Origin: Flavobacteriaceae bacterium PS02338
GTDB lineage: Bacteria > Bacteroidota > Bacteroidia > Sphingobacteriales > Sphingobacteriaceae
Direction: 5' to 3'
Assembly (NCBI GenBank): GCA_029959615.1
Contig: JASCOD010000001.1
Span: 1,054,001 to 1,118,000, forward strand
Length of the DNA: 64,000 bases
In this document: positions 1-9,500 of the stretch, piece after piece
Position numbering within the stretch: the first letter of the stretch is position 1
Layout of the letters: every line of letters starts with the position of its first letter
Program-made: the position numbers and the translations under genes
Notes under the pieces: generated by a model
Told to the model about the DNA's origin: nothing
Seen by the model: the letters and a program-made list of their open reading frames with translations, nothing else
Database searches by the model: none

Positions 1-729
1 GCTAACAATACTTTTCAATTAGCTTTGGAGACTACTGGCGATGAAGTTGGCGACGGCACACCACTTCCTTCTTATCAGTTTACCGAACTGGGCGCTACTA
101 TAACAGGTTCTGGAAATCTATTGGAACTTAGGTTCTCCTGCTATGCAAATGGAACTGGAAACGAAGAATTGGCCATCGATAATTTTCGCTTATTTTACAC
201 TGGTACATTACCTGTAACGTTACAACGGTTCGATGTACGAAAAGATGCCAATGCAGCGGTACTTAATTGGAATACGGCTAGCGAGCAAGACAATAAAGGA
301 TTTTTAGTGTATCGTAGTAACGGCAATGATTCATTCTTAAAGATTGGCGAGGTAGCAGCAGGTAATGGGAACTATTCATTCTATGACAGGAAGCCGTTAA
401 ACGGTGATAACTATTATCGCTTGGTACAGGTAGACATGGATGGTACTGAAACCATACTAGAAACAAAGGTTTTGAGTTTTTTACTGGGCGACGCCCTAGT
501 AACGGTATATCCGAACCCAACTAGTGGTATGGCAACTGCACGTTTCAAGGCTGGCGTTTATTCTTCTGCCAAACTTTTCGATTCCAATGGGAAGGTTCTA
601 AAGACAGCTACATTCAAAAATACAGCTACACAAGTACAGCTAGATCTTTCGGGACTTGCCAAAGGACTCTATTTTATGGAGTTGGATGGAAAGACGGGAA
701 AAGAAGTGCTTAAGCTAGTGAAAAGATAA
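1..729 (+). CDS. Secreted protein with T9SS type A sorting domain (5' end outside window)
   Basis: The reading frame is open from the first base, so the gene begins upstream and only its last 242 residues are visible; the TTG at 25 is not a convincing start. The visible part has a beta-rich segment, then a fibronectin-like module beginning LPVTLQRFDV, which typically precedes T9SS tails in this phylum. The final ~75 residues carry the VYPNPTSG motif, a central KLFDSNGKVL strand and a GLYFMELDG strand, ending KLVKR. This is the type A (Por secretion) C-terminal domain, which directs export across the outer membrane and is normally cleaved. The next plus-strand gene has a homologous tail. The catalytic or binding part is not visible, so function is unknown. 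Confidence 0.85.
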   Translation, partial: ANNTFQLALETTGDEVGDGTPLPSYQFTELGATITGSGNLLELRFSCYANGTGNEELAIDNFRLFYTGTLPVTLQRFDVRKDANAAVLNWNTASEQDNKGFLVYRSNGNDSFLKIGEVAAGNGNYSFYDRKPLNGDNYYRLVQVDMDGTETILETKVLSFLLGDALVTVYPNPTSGMATARFKAGVYSSAKLFDSNGKVLKTATFKNTATQVQLDLSGLAKGLYFMELDGKTGKEVLKLVKR

Positions 730-760
730 TCGCTAAACTAATAGCTTTCAAAAGTTCCAT

Positions 761-795
761 AAGAAATTTCGGTGCGATGGTACCTGAAATTTCTT
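761..795. repeat. Inverted repeat downstream of the first T9SS gene
   Basis: Perfect 10-base arms AAGAAATTTC (761-770) and GAAATTTCTT (786-795) enclose a 15-base loop; the stem can be extended by GGT/ACC with one bulge. It starts 32 bases after the stop codon. There is no T-tract after it, so a terminator role is possible but unproven. Confidence 0.5.
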
Positions 796-947
796 GTGGA
801 TTATAGAGCGGTGTAGGTGCAAAATTTGCTGATGAACTATTTGGTGACGTCTTCTTCTTACGAATAGCGTTTCTAGTATTGAAAAATGATTTTCCGATTG
901 TACTAAGCGGGGTCAATCTTCTGAGAAAGATTTACAACTTATTTGTT

Positions 948-955
948 TAAGTTTG
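948..955 (+). promoter_or_regulatory. Possible -7 promoter element (TAnnTTTG)
   Basis: TAAGTTTG matches the Bacteroidota -7 consensus. No clear TTTG lies at the expected distance upstream. Transcription would begin near 962. That makes the TTG at 966 nearly leaderless and favours the GTG at 1011 as the start of the following gene. Confidence 0.3.
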
Positions 956-1010
956 CTCTAAATAATTGCATTTTTGGCAATATCTTCTCAAACATCAAAA
1001 ATTTAAACGC

Positions 1011-3077
1011 GTGAAATACCTTTCTCTCCAACGCCTTGCCTTATTTTTTGGCTTTTTATTAGTGTCTAGTGGCGCATTTTCAAAAAAAAGTAATTCAATC
1101 GAGAATAATAGGCGCTTTTTTAGTGCTATTGTTCCTGTAACTCCTCCGGTAATTACCTCTTTTTCTCCACGTTCGGCTCTTGCTGGCGAAATGGTAGTGA
1201 TAACAGGCGATCATTTTAACACCAATCCTGGCGGAACTGTTGTTTATTTTGGTGCTACCAAAGCTTTAATATCGAATATCACCACCACTAATCTAGAAGT
1301 TGTTGTGCCTAAAGGCGCTATATATGCACCTATTACGGTGGTAAATACCGAGTTCAACTTGGTAGGGCAAAGTTACTATTCTTTTAAGCTTAAGTCTTTA
1401 ACGCCTAAAGCTACCATTGGCCCAAGTTTGTTCGAGCCAAAAGTAAATTTTACCACTGGACATGAGTCTGGCTATTTGACTGTTGGAGATTTAGACGGTG
1501 ATGGTAAATTGGATGTGGTTTTAAATAATTCTGATGCTGGAGCCACCAGTCTTTCTGTATTTTTAAATACAAGTACAGCTACCACAACTTCCTTTCAATT
1601 GTCTGCTTCTTTACAGATGGGCTCTGATCCGGAAGGCGTTACTGTTGCCGATGTGAACGGTGATGGTAAATTAGATGTTATTGCGGTTAGCTATCAAACC
1701 AATACTGTAAGCATTCATTTAAATACGAGTACAGGCGGTGCATTGAGTTTTGCTCCGGGTACTTCTTTAATCACTCAAAATTGTCCTTTTACAGTTATGG
1801 TGAGGGATATGGATGGTGATGGCAGGCCAGACATCATTACCGCCAATAAAGACGGAAATACTGCTCAGGTATTTTTAAATAGCGGATCTATGGGGAACCT
1901 GACCTTTAATTCGTCTGTTGTTACTTTATCCACAGGGAATAGACCATACACCATTGCCGTTGATGATTTAGATGGTGATGGTAAGCCAGATATTGTAGCT
2001 GCTGCATACGGTAGCAATCAAGTGAATGTTTTTTTAAATACCACAACAAACGGTAATTTAAGTTTTGCCAGTAGTGTAGATTTAGCCGTAAATACACCTT
2101 ATCATGTAGTAGTGGCAGATTTGGATGGCGATGATAAACCGGAAATCATCACAGGGAATTTGGGAAGTCAAAGTATTTCGATTTTTAGAAATATAAGTAC
2201 GCAAGGCACTATTGCTTTTGGAACTAAAGAAGATTATAACATTGGCGGCACGGTTTACGCTGTAGCGGTTGGTGATATAAATGGAGACGATAAATTGGAT
2301 TTGGCAGTTACAAATTACAGTAGTAGTTCGGTACACATGTTGCTTAACCTAAGCTCTAGTGGCGGTATTTCATTAGCGCCTAATGGGGATATTCCCTGTG
2401 GAAATGGACCTGATTTTGTAGCTATTGCCGATATTAACAACGATGGTGATAATGATCTTTTAACTGCCAACTACTTAAAAGATATAGCCACTGATGAGTT
2501 CACTTTTTCTGTAATGAAGGCATTTGGACAGCCGCTGCCGGTTGAATTAAATGATTTTAAAGCTAAGTTTGAGAAAACAGGAGCAGTTAGTTTAAGCTGG
2601 GATACTCATTCGGAAAAGGATAATAGCTATTTCGAGATTTCACGGTCTACTGATGGGGCTAATTTTTACAAGTTGAATACCGTTAAAGGTAAGGGCACAA
2701 CATCAGAACGTAGTTTTTACAGTTTTAATGATCTTGTCCCCGCTAGAGGAAATAACTATTATAAATTGGCGCAAGTAGATTTGAATGGTAAAGTAACTGA
2801 TGTGGGTTTACAGGTAGTAAATGTAGGCCTGTCGTCGGCTCAAGAAGTATTGCTGTATCCAAATCCGGCTATAGGTGAGGTAAACGCAAAGGTGAATGTA
2901 GGCTTGTACGAAAAAGTAGAGCTGCTGGATTTAAATGGACGTGTTTTAAAAAGTGGTTCATTGAGAGCAGATACAACCTTGGCTAGTTTTAATATAGGCT
3001 CTTTGGCTTCCGGAATTTATTTTATTAGGTTAAAGGGTAGTCATGGAAGTATATCTAAATCATTTATTAAAAAGTAG
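1011..3077 (+). CDS. Secreted IPT/TIG and FG-GAP (VCBS) repeat protein with T9SS type A tail
   Basis: There is no ATG near the beginning. I chose GTG 1011 because it directly precedes a good signal peptide (VKYLSLQRLALFFGFLLVSS) and leaves a normal leader after the element at 948; a TTG at 966 would add 15 residues. After the signal comes an IPT/TIG-like domain (FSPRSALAGEMVVITGDHF). About seven FG-GAP/VCBS units follow with calcium-loop motifs such as DLDGDGKLDVV, DVNGDGKLDVI, DMDGDGRPDII and DINGDDKLDLA, which form a beta-propeller. A fibronectin-like module (LPVELNDFKAKF) and a type A sorting domain (LLYPNPAIGEV, final SFIKK) close the protein. It is probably a calcium-stabilised surface or secreted protein; the substrate is unknown. 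Confidence 0.88.
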   Translation: MKYLSLQRLALFFGFLLVSSGAFSKKSNSIENNRRFFSAIVPVTPPVITSFSPRSALAGEMVVITGDHFNTNPGGTVVYFGATKALISNITTTNLEVVVPKGAIYAPITVVNTEFNLVGQSYYSFKLKSLTPKATIGPSLFEPKVNFTTGHESGYLTVGDLDGDGKLDVVLNNSDAGATSLSVFLNTSTATTTSFQLSASLQMGSDPEGVTVADVNGDGKLDVIAVSYQTNTVSIHLNTSTGGALSFAPGTSLITQNCPFTVMVRDMDGDGRPDIITANKDGNTAQVFLNSGSMGNLTFNSSVVTLSTGNRPYTIAVDDLDGDGKPDIVAAAYGSNQVNVFLNTTTNGNLSFASSVDLAVNTPYHVVVADLDGDDKPEIITGNLGSQSISIFRNISTQGTIAFGTKEDYNIGGTVYAVAVGDINGDDKLDLAVTNYSSSSVHMLLNLSSSGGISLAPNGDIPCGNGPDFVAIADINNDGDNDLLTANYLKDIATDEFTFSVMKAFGQPLPVELNDFKAKFEKTGAVSLSWDTHSEKDNSYFEISRSTDGANFYKLNTVKGKGTTSERSFYSFNDLVPARGNNYYKLAQVDLNGKVTDVGLQVVNVGLSSAQEVLLYPNPAIGEVNAKVNVGLYEKVELLDLNGRVLKSGSLRADTTLASFNIGSLASGIYFIRLKGSHGSISKSFIKK

Positions 3078-3110
3078 CATTAGGTAAGCCATGCCTAAAG
3101 CACTTATTTA

Positions 3111-3258
3111 ACCATCCGTTCTGCTTGTTTAATGCTCCGTGATGGTCTTGGAATGCTCGGTAGGGGTTTTTTAATAAAACTTTTCGGTCTTTTAAACATC
3201 TTTTGCGCTTATCTAATGCTCCGTTGCGCTTTTGGATAGGTCGGTTGCGGTCTTGGAG
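3111..3258. repeat. Degenerate 21-bp tandem repeat, seven units
   Basis: After a 22-base first unit (3111-3132) there are six consecutive units of exactly 21 bases, at 3133, 3154, 3175, 3196, 3217 and 3238. They follow a pattern like TGCTCCGTTGCGGTCTTGGAA, most ending in TAA or GGA. Units diverge from one another but phase is kept throughout. No spacers separate them, so this is not CRISPR. The 3078-3456 gap holds this array and, further on, a terminator hairpin; I see no gene there. Confidence 0.75.
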
Positions 3259-3371
3259 CGCAACAGAACATTCAATTAATCCTCTAGATCATTCTATGAA
3301 TGCAATGGATAGTTACGCGTATGTTGCAGACCATTCTAAGGCGTCGTCGTTTCATTAAAAGAGGTCGGCAG

Positions 3372-3419
3372 AAGATAAAAAGAATGATCTGTTGGATTAA
3401 GAATACCCAACAGATCATT
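3372..3419 (-). terminator. Rho-independent terminator of the OmpA/PorP cluster
   Basis: Perfect 13-base arms AATGATCTGTTGG (3383-3395) and CCAACAGATCATT (3407-3419) surround an 11-base loop. Read on the minus strand, the hairpin is followed by CTTTTTATCTT. It lies 38 bases beyond the stop codon of the OmpA-family gene, as expected for the end of that transcript. Confidence 0.75.
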
Positions 3420-3456
3420 ACATAAGAATATCGAAGCTGTCTTTTAGCTTATACTA

Positions 3457-5475
3457 CTATTCACCTTGTTTTTTCTGTTTGGTGACCTTAAATTCAGTTC
3501 TTCTATTTAATGCCCTCCCATCTGGATTATCTTTTCCATTACTTAATTTATTTGGTGCAATAGGTTTGCTAAAGCCATAGCCTTTCGAGGTCATTCTCTC
3601 TGGAACAATGCCTTTAGACATGAGGTAGTCTACACAAGATTTCGCTCTTTTGTCTGATAATTCCATGTTGTAAACTTCTGTGCCGATATTATCTGTATGT
3701 GCACTGAGCTCAATTTCTATATTCGGATTATCGATCATGATTTGGTATAGCGTATCTAAGGTGATTTTAGAGCTATCGGTGAGCTCTGCACTGTCAAACT
3801 CGTAGAGGATGTTCTCTAATACAATAGGTTTGTTGATGACCATAGGCTCTAGACAGAACTCTGTGCTTAATAAGGTATCGGCGTTTACCAATTGCGTATA
3901 GCTATAACTGATGTTTTTGGCAAAATACTTGTCTTTCATGGCATGGATTTGTAGGTCTCTATTGCTGCCAACCTGAAAAGTGTAACTGCCGTTCATATCG
4001 GTTTGGGTGGTTTGCTCGGGAATATTGGTGCCCACAGCAGTAATAGTTGCGCCAGCAAGTGGTTTTTTGGTTACGCAATCTATTAAACTGCCTTGTACGG
4101 TTAAATACTCACGTGTTACATGAAAAACCTCGAGACAACATACCGATTCTCTGTCGGAGCTGATGTAGGCTTCTTTGCCGTTATCGTCTAATGCCGCAAA
4201 ATAGATGTCATCTTTGGCCGAATTGAAAGGATATCCCATGTTTACCGGTTCTGTCCACTCTACAAAATCTCCCACGGTTTCGTAAAAGTCGAAGCCCCCT
4301 AAACCAACTTTTCCATTGCTACTGAAGATTAGTTTTTGGCTCGATGGTAAATAGTAGGCGGCTTGTTCGTCTTCGAGGGTATTTATTTTTTTGCCCATGT
4401 TAATCGCATTTCCTACGGTGCCATCAGCCCTTAATACAGCATACCATAAATCGTAGCCACCTATACCTCCAGGTCTGTCTGATGAGAAGATTAAGTATTT
4501 GCCATCTCTGGTTACCGAAGGCTGCATGGAGTTGAAACCTACAACATTTACTTCGCCGCCCAAGGCTGTGGGAGAGCTCCAATTACCGCCTTCTTTTTTG
4601 CTGATATAAACGTTGCGTTTCTGATCTTCCTTATTGGCCGCCCAAGCAGTTAAAAACATCATGTTTCCACTAGGATGCAATGTTGGTGCTGCCGTTTCCA
4701 TCTTCTTTAAATCGATGTTGATTTTTTGGATGTTGACTTTCTCGGCATTAAGGTCAGTGTTTTCTACCTCATAAATGGTATTGATATATGGGGTTTCTTT
4801 CCTTACCACTTTTACCTTTCCTCCCTCTAGCACTTGGTTTTTTCCATCGACGGCTACAGGTCTAGAAGAGGTAAAGTAAAATTGCGAGTTGCTAATTGCG
4901 GGAGCATAGTTAGAGCCTGCCTGATTGATGTTGTTGCCTAGTCGGGCAATTTTGAACATTCTCGGATATTTCATTTCATACAGTGCATACCTGCAAGAAG
5001 CGATCTCTAATTTAGCCTTGGGAAGGCAATCGTCATTTACCTTGTACCTACCGATAAAGCTTTCGAATGCTTTGATGGCTTCCTCGTATCTCAGATTTGC
5101 CCTTAAACATTCGCCATACCAGAATTCGCTTTGTGCGTATTTTGGATTGCTGAAATGATTGGAAACGGCATACCATTTTTCTGCATCCCTAAAGTTTTTA
5201 TAAAGCCTTAGAGAGGTTGCCAATTGATAAACGGCGTATTCATAATCGTCTTTTCTTGGGCTGGTTTCCTTTATTTTTTGTTCGAAACCATAAGGAACCA
5301 CAAAGCCTACGCTATCGGGAGAGATCTGAAGCATTTTTTTGTAATATTCTGCGGCTGCATAATATTCTTTGTTGAGGAAATAAACATCCGCTATGCGTTT
5401 GCTATTTGACCCCATTTGTGCGTTTGCCATTGTTGCAAAACCCACTATTGCGATAAATATTTTTAAAAATTTCAT
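3457..5475 (-). CDS. OmpA-family protein with TPR, PD40 propeller and peptidoglycan-binding domain
   Basis: 672 residues with a signal peptide (MKFLKIFIAIVGFATMANAQ). Residues ~25-165 look like TPR helices. Residues ~185-450 carry WD40-like PD40 blades (TSSRPVA, FSSDRPGGIGGYDLWYA, FSSNGKVGLGGFDFYE). Residues ~455-535 resemble a carboxypeptidase-regulatory beta-sandwich (GSLIDCVTKKPLAGATITAVG). The C-terminus is an OmpA domain (FDSAEL; LSAHTDNIG; LSDKRAKSCVDYL; NRRTEFKV) that should bind peptidoglycan. Proteins of this architecture accompany PorP/SprF proteins in T9SS loci (PorE-like), and the gene here starts 12 bp after a PorP/SprF gene. I infer that it anchors or assists the neighbouring outer-membrane protein and giant adhesin. 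Confidence 0.88.
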   Translation of the reverse strand: MKFLKIFIAIVGFATMANAQMGSNSKRIADVYFLNKEYYAAAEYYKKMLQISPDSVGFVVPYGFEQKIKETSPRKDDYEYAVYQLATSLRLYKNFRDAEKWYAVSNHFSNPKYAQSEFWYGECLRANLRYEEAIKAFESFIGRYKVNDDCLPKAKLEIASCRYALYEMKYPRMFKIARLGNNINQAGSNYAPAISNSQFYFTSSRPVAVDGKNQVLEGGKVKVVRKETPYINTIYEVENTDLNAEKVNIQKINIDLKKMETAAPTLHPSGNMMFLTAWAANKEDQKRNVYISKKEGGNWSSPTALGGEVNVVGFNSMQPSVTRDGKYLIFSSDRPGGIGGYDLWYAVLRADGTVGNAINMGKKINTLEDEQAAYYLPSSQKLIFSSNGKVGLGGFDFYETVGDFVEWTEPVNMGYPFNSAKDDIYFAALDDNGKEAYISSDRESVCCLEVFHVTREYLTVQGSLIDCVTKKPLAGATITAVGTNIPEQTTQTDMNGSYTFQVGSNRDLQIHAMKDKYFAKNISYSYTQLVNADTLLSTEFCLEPMVINKPIVLENILYEFDSAELTDSSKITLDTLYQIMIDNPNIEIELSAHTDNIGTEVYNMELSDKRAKSCVDYLMSKGIVPERMTSKGYGFSKPIAPNKLSNGKDNPDGRALNRRTEFKVTKQKKQGE

Positions 5476-5487
5476 GAGCTAAATTTT

Positions 5488-6483
5488 TTAAAGTCGAGGA
5501 CAAAAGAAATTTGGACCAATAATGCCTTTTCTGGCACTGAAAGAGACGGACAGTTCCAAGCCTCCTTTGCTACCTGTAGCCCTGTTTAGTCCTGAGGTGT
5601 TGAAATCGTAGCTTAAGCCAAATACCATGCTCTTGATATGAAATCCTAGAAAAGCGATGGCGGCATCGTCTACACGATAATTGGAACCAAATAAGAGATC
5701 AGTCTCTGGATTGAGCATCATTTGGGCGTAGGCTCCAAAGGCAACTTGCTGCGCATTACCTTGTCTAAGGAAAAGGGCATTAGGTGTAATGTCAAATAAA
5801 TTATTGACTTTAATCCTAGCTCCGCCATGACCGGTATAGCGCATTGGTATTTTAGCATCGCCACCTACAAATTTATCTTTGGGCCTGTTTAGATGAGATA
5901 CAGAAGCACCGAGGAATACATTTATGGATTTGTAATCTGCAGCATCAAAAAACATGATACCAACATTCGCATCGGGTGCGGTGAAATTCTGGGCAGAAAA
6001 GCTTTCGTCGAAAGGCATTCCGCTATCATAACCTGCCGTTGGGTTGTATTGGCTACCTAAGGTAATTTTGGATACATCGATACTTTTGTTGATGATACCT
6101 GCCTGTAGGCCAAAGTTGATGATCTTATCGCCAGCCTGCCCAAAGCGTATGCGATACGAGGCAGAAGCTAGGGCATTTAACTGGTTATAGGCTACAGCCC
6201 CTGCTCTCTGATTAATTACCATACCTCCAAAGGCGAAATTTTTGATAGGGGCGGCATCAAATGACGCCCCTACAGTTAAATATCCATCATTTAAATTGCT
6301 CCACTGCTGTTTAGCATTGACGTTTGCTCTATATGCCCCATCGGTTACTCCTGTTAAAGCTGGGTTTAACCATAGTGGATTTGCATAATATTGAGAAAAA
6401 TGTGGATCTATCTGTGCATATGTCTGATTTGCAATAGCCGTCAGTAAAACCATTACCGCAACTACTATTTTGTTCATTTTCAT
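5488..6483 (-). CDS. PorP/SprF family type IX secretion outer-membrane protein
   Basis: 331 residues with a signal peptide (MKMNKIVVAVMVLLTAIANQTYAQ) and the family opening IDPHFSQYYANPLWLNPALTG. The rest is a predicted beta-barrel pattern of alternating strands, with conserved family segments (GGMVINQRAGAV, INFGLQAGII, FLGFHIKSMVFGLSYD). In Flavobacterium, SprF-type proteins are needed for export or attachment of adhesins with type B C-terminal domains. Here the gene sits 43 bp after a 3200-residue type B protein and 12 bp before an OmpA-family gene, all in one direction. This organisation points to a cognate cargo-partner pair rather than to the core T9SS porP. Confidence 0.92.
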   Translation of the reverse strand: MKMNKIVVAVMVLLTAIANQTYAQIDPHFSQYYANPLWLNPALTGVTDGAYRANVNAKQQWSNLNDGYLTVGASFDAAPIKNFAFGGMVINQRAGAVAYNQLNALASASYRIRFGQAGDKIINFGLQAGIINKSIDVSKITLGSQYNPTAGYDSGMPFDESFSAQNFTAPDANVGIMFFDAADYKSINVFLGASVSHLNRPKDKFVGGDAKIPMRYTGHGGARIKVNNLFDITPNALFLRQGNAQQVAFGAYAQMMLNPETDLLFGSNYRVDDAAIAFLGFHIKSMVFGLSYDFNTSGLNRATGSKGGLELSVSFSARKGIIGPNFFCPRL

Positions 6484-6526
6484 TGGTACTATTTTTAAAT
6501 AAAACCATGTCCGTTAAATGTGATGC

Positions 6527-9500
6527 TTACCTTAATAGCGTTACTGTGCCTTTAAAGGTTTTAGTTGTTCCGCTGTTGAAGGTTACATCTACATAGTAAA
6601 CATAAACTCCACTAGGTTGCATCCTGCCTCTGTATGTTCCGTCCCATCCTTGCATCAAGTTCTGTGATTCGTAAATGAACTCGCCCCATTGGTTGTAGAT
6701 ACGCATTTTGAACTTGGCTACATTGTTGCCGTAGGCCAAGAAAATATCGTTCCTACCATCATTGTTAGGGGTAAAGGTGTTAGGGATATACAGCTCATCT
6801 TTGAACGGATCGTTAGTTGTTGCTGTAACTGCATTTGAATTGGCGCTTGTTTGACAAGCTAATCCCGACATCGCTTTTACTACAATAGTTACACTTTCTC
6901 CTTGTTTTAAGCCGCTTACTGTATAACTAGGTGTTACGGTTGTAAACCAAGTTGCCTCTCCATCATTCGAAACTGTGTAACCTGTTGCGCCTGGTACCGC
7001 CGTCCAGTTAAATTGCACGCTGTTGGTGGTAATGGTTCCTACAGTTACTACTGGCGCCGATAGTACAGCTAATACATTTACTGTTACTGCTGTTCTGGTA
7101 GCGCTTACACAAGTTCCTCCAGAACTTACCGCTTCTACATAATAAGTAGTATTGGCTGCTAAAGGTAGGGTGGTATAACTTGTACCAGTATGTAATGAAG
7201 TGCCTGCCGTAGCAGTGGTATACCATCTGTAGCTTAGGCCTGCATCAGGATTATTTACTGTAATCACTGTAGTAGATCCAGCGCAAATTTGTGTAGCTGC
7301 GGCTGTTACATTAGTCGGTGGACTTGGAGCTGTACCTACCACTACGTTTACTTGTGTTCTGCCCAAAGAAACGCAACTGCCCACACTAGCTTCTACATAG
7401 TAGCTGGTATTTGTGGTTAAGCTTGGTGTAGTATAGGTTGTTCCTGTACTTACGGCCGTACCTAAAGTTGAAGTAGTGAACCATGAATAAGTTACACCTA
7501 CAACTGGATTGCTAACCGTTAACGTTGCCGAGTTATTGGTGCAGATATTGACATTTGCTGAAGCAACGGTTGGATTAGCTGGCTTGGTAGTAACGGTAAC
7601 AGTAACCATTGTTCTTGCCGAAGCAGCAGTACAACCTACTGTTCCAACAGCTTGTACGTAATAATTGGCATTTGTACTCAATGGAAGTGTGGTGTAGCTA
7701 TTTCCAGTATGCAATAAAGTACCATTGTTTGCACTGTTATACCACTCGTAAATGGTGTTAGCTTGAACATTGCTTACTGTAAGTACCGCTACACTGTTTG
7801 AACAAATGCTGGTGCCTGCGGCGGCTACCGTTGGTGCTACTGGTAATGGATTTACCGTAATCGTTACCGTAGCAGCACTGCCTGGTGCATTTTCACATTT
7901 ATTAGTTCCTTTTACCGTTACGTAATAGGTTTTACCTGCTGTAAGTGCCGGTGTAGGGAAGCTAGGTCCAGTATGTACCACATTTGTTAACGTTGCATCA
8001 TCATACCAAGTAAATACAGGTGCGGTTACCGTAGCACTAGTTGCGTTAAGTGTGGTAGAGGTATTTGCGCAGATGGTAGTTGTACCTGTAATGCTAATAT
8101 CGGAAGCTACTGCTCTTGGTTTCACCGTTACAGTGACTACTCTGGCATCTGCGGCCGGGGTTTCACATCTGTTATCAGCTTTTACCGTTACGTAATAGGT
8201 GGCGCTTGCTGATAACGTAGGAGTGTAAGTAGCCCCTGTAAATACAACAGTAGTTAAAGCGGCATTGCTATACCATGTAAATACCGGATTGGTTACGCTA
8301 CTGCTTGCACTTGCTGTTAAAGTCACACTTCCCGATCCGCAGATTTCTGCTGAAGAAGGAGAAACGCTTAAGTCGGCATTGTTAGCAAATGGGTTAACTA
8401 CCACGTTTACTACTTTTGCGTCTGCAGCAAGGGTTTCACATCTGTTATCACCCCTTACGGTTACATAATAGGTTTGAGATGCGGCCAATAATGGTGTCGT
8501 AAAGGTAGCACCTGAACCTGCTACCGTAGTAAGTGTAGCATCGCTATACCAAGTATACACCGGATTGGTAATGGCGACATTAGCCGTGGCTGTAAGTGAA
8601 GCCATACCTGGCCCGCATAACAAGGTGGTGCCAGAAATTGTTAAATCTGCGTTAGTGGGTCTGCTGTTTACTACAATGTTAATTTGTAGTGCATTTCCGG
8701 CGGTGTTCTCACATCTATCGCTACCTTTTACGGTTACGTAATAGGTTTTGTTTGCTGCCAGCAATGGCGTAGTAAAAGTTGCACCAGTAAATACTGGATT
8801 GGTTAAAGCCGAATTGTCATACCAGGTAAATATTGGATTAATAACCGGGTTAACTACTGCGGTGGTAGCGGTTAAAGTAGCGCTAGAATTAATACAAATA
8901 GTTCTGTTTCCAGTTACAACGATATCTGCTGCTACAGCGATCGACTTTATGGTTACGCTTACTGTTTTTGCTTGCGACGCTGGACTTTCACATCTATTAT
9001 CACCTTTTACAGTTACATAATAGGTTTGACTAGCAGTTAAGGTTGGTGTAAAAGTTGGTCCCGTAAACACTGCATTAGTTAAAGCTGCATCGGTGTACCA
9101 AGTAAATATTGGGTTGGTTACCGTTAGGCTACTAGCCTCCAGCGAAACTGCACCTGGACCGCATCTTTCGGTAGATTGTGATACCATTAGATCAGCACTG
9201 GTTGCTGGCGGATTAACATTCAGCGTTACGGACTTCACATCGGCTGGGCTATTTTCACATTTGTTATCTCCAGAAACGGTTACATAATAAGTGATGGTAC
9301 CGGTTACTGGTGGTGTGGTGAATGTTGCTCCGGTATGCACCGATACGGTTAAAGCTGCATCCGTGTACCATTTAAATACAGGGTTAGTTACTGTAGCGCT
9401 AGTTGCTTGTAGAACCGCTGGACTAGATGCACATACGTTGGTAATTCCAGACACTTGTACATCTGCTGCTACAGCTCTTTCGCCAACGGTGATTTTGATT

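Noticed and set aside
710..916. 68-codon minus-strand frame
   Set aside because: It runs into the T9SS gene end, spans an inverted repeat and has no recognisable protein features.
3111..3258. Regular repeats that might be a CRISPR array
   Set aside because: Units follow each other directly with no unique spacers, the repeats are degenerate, and no cas gene is near.
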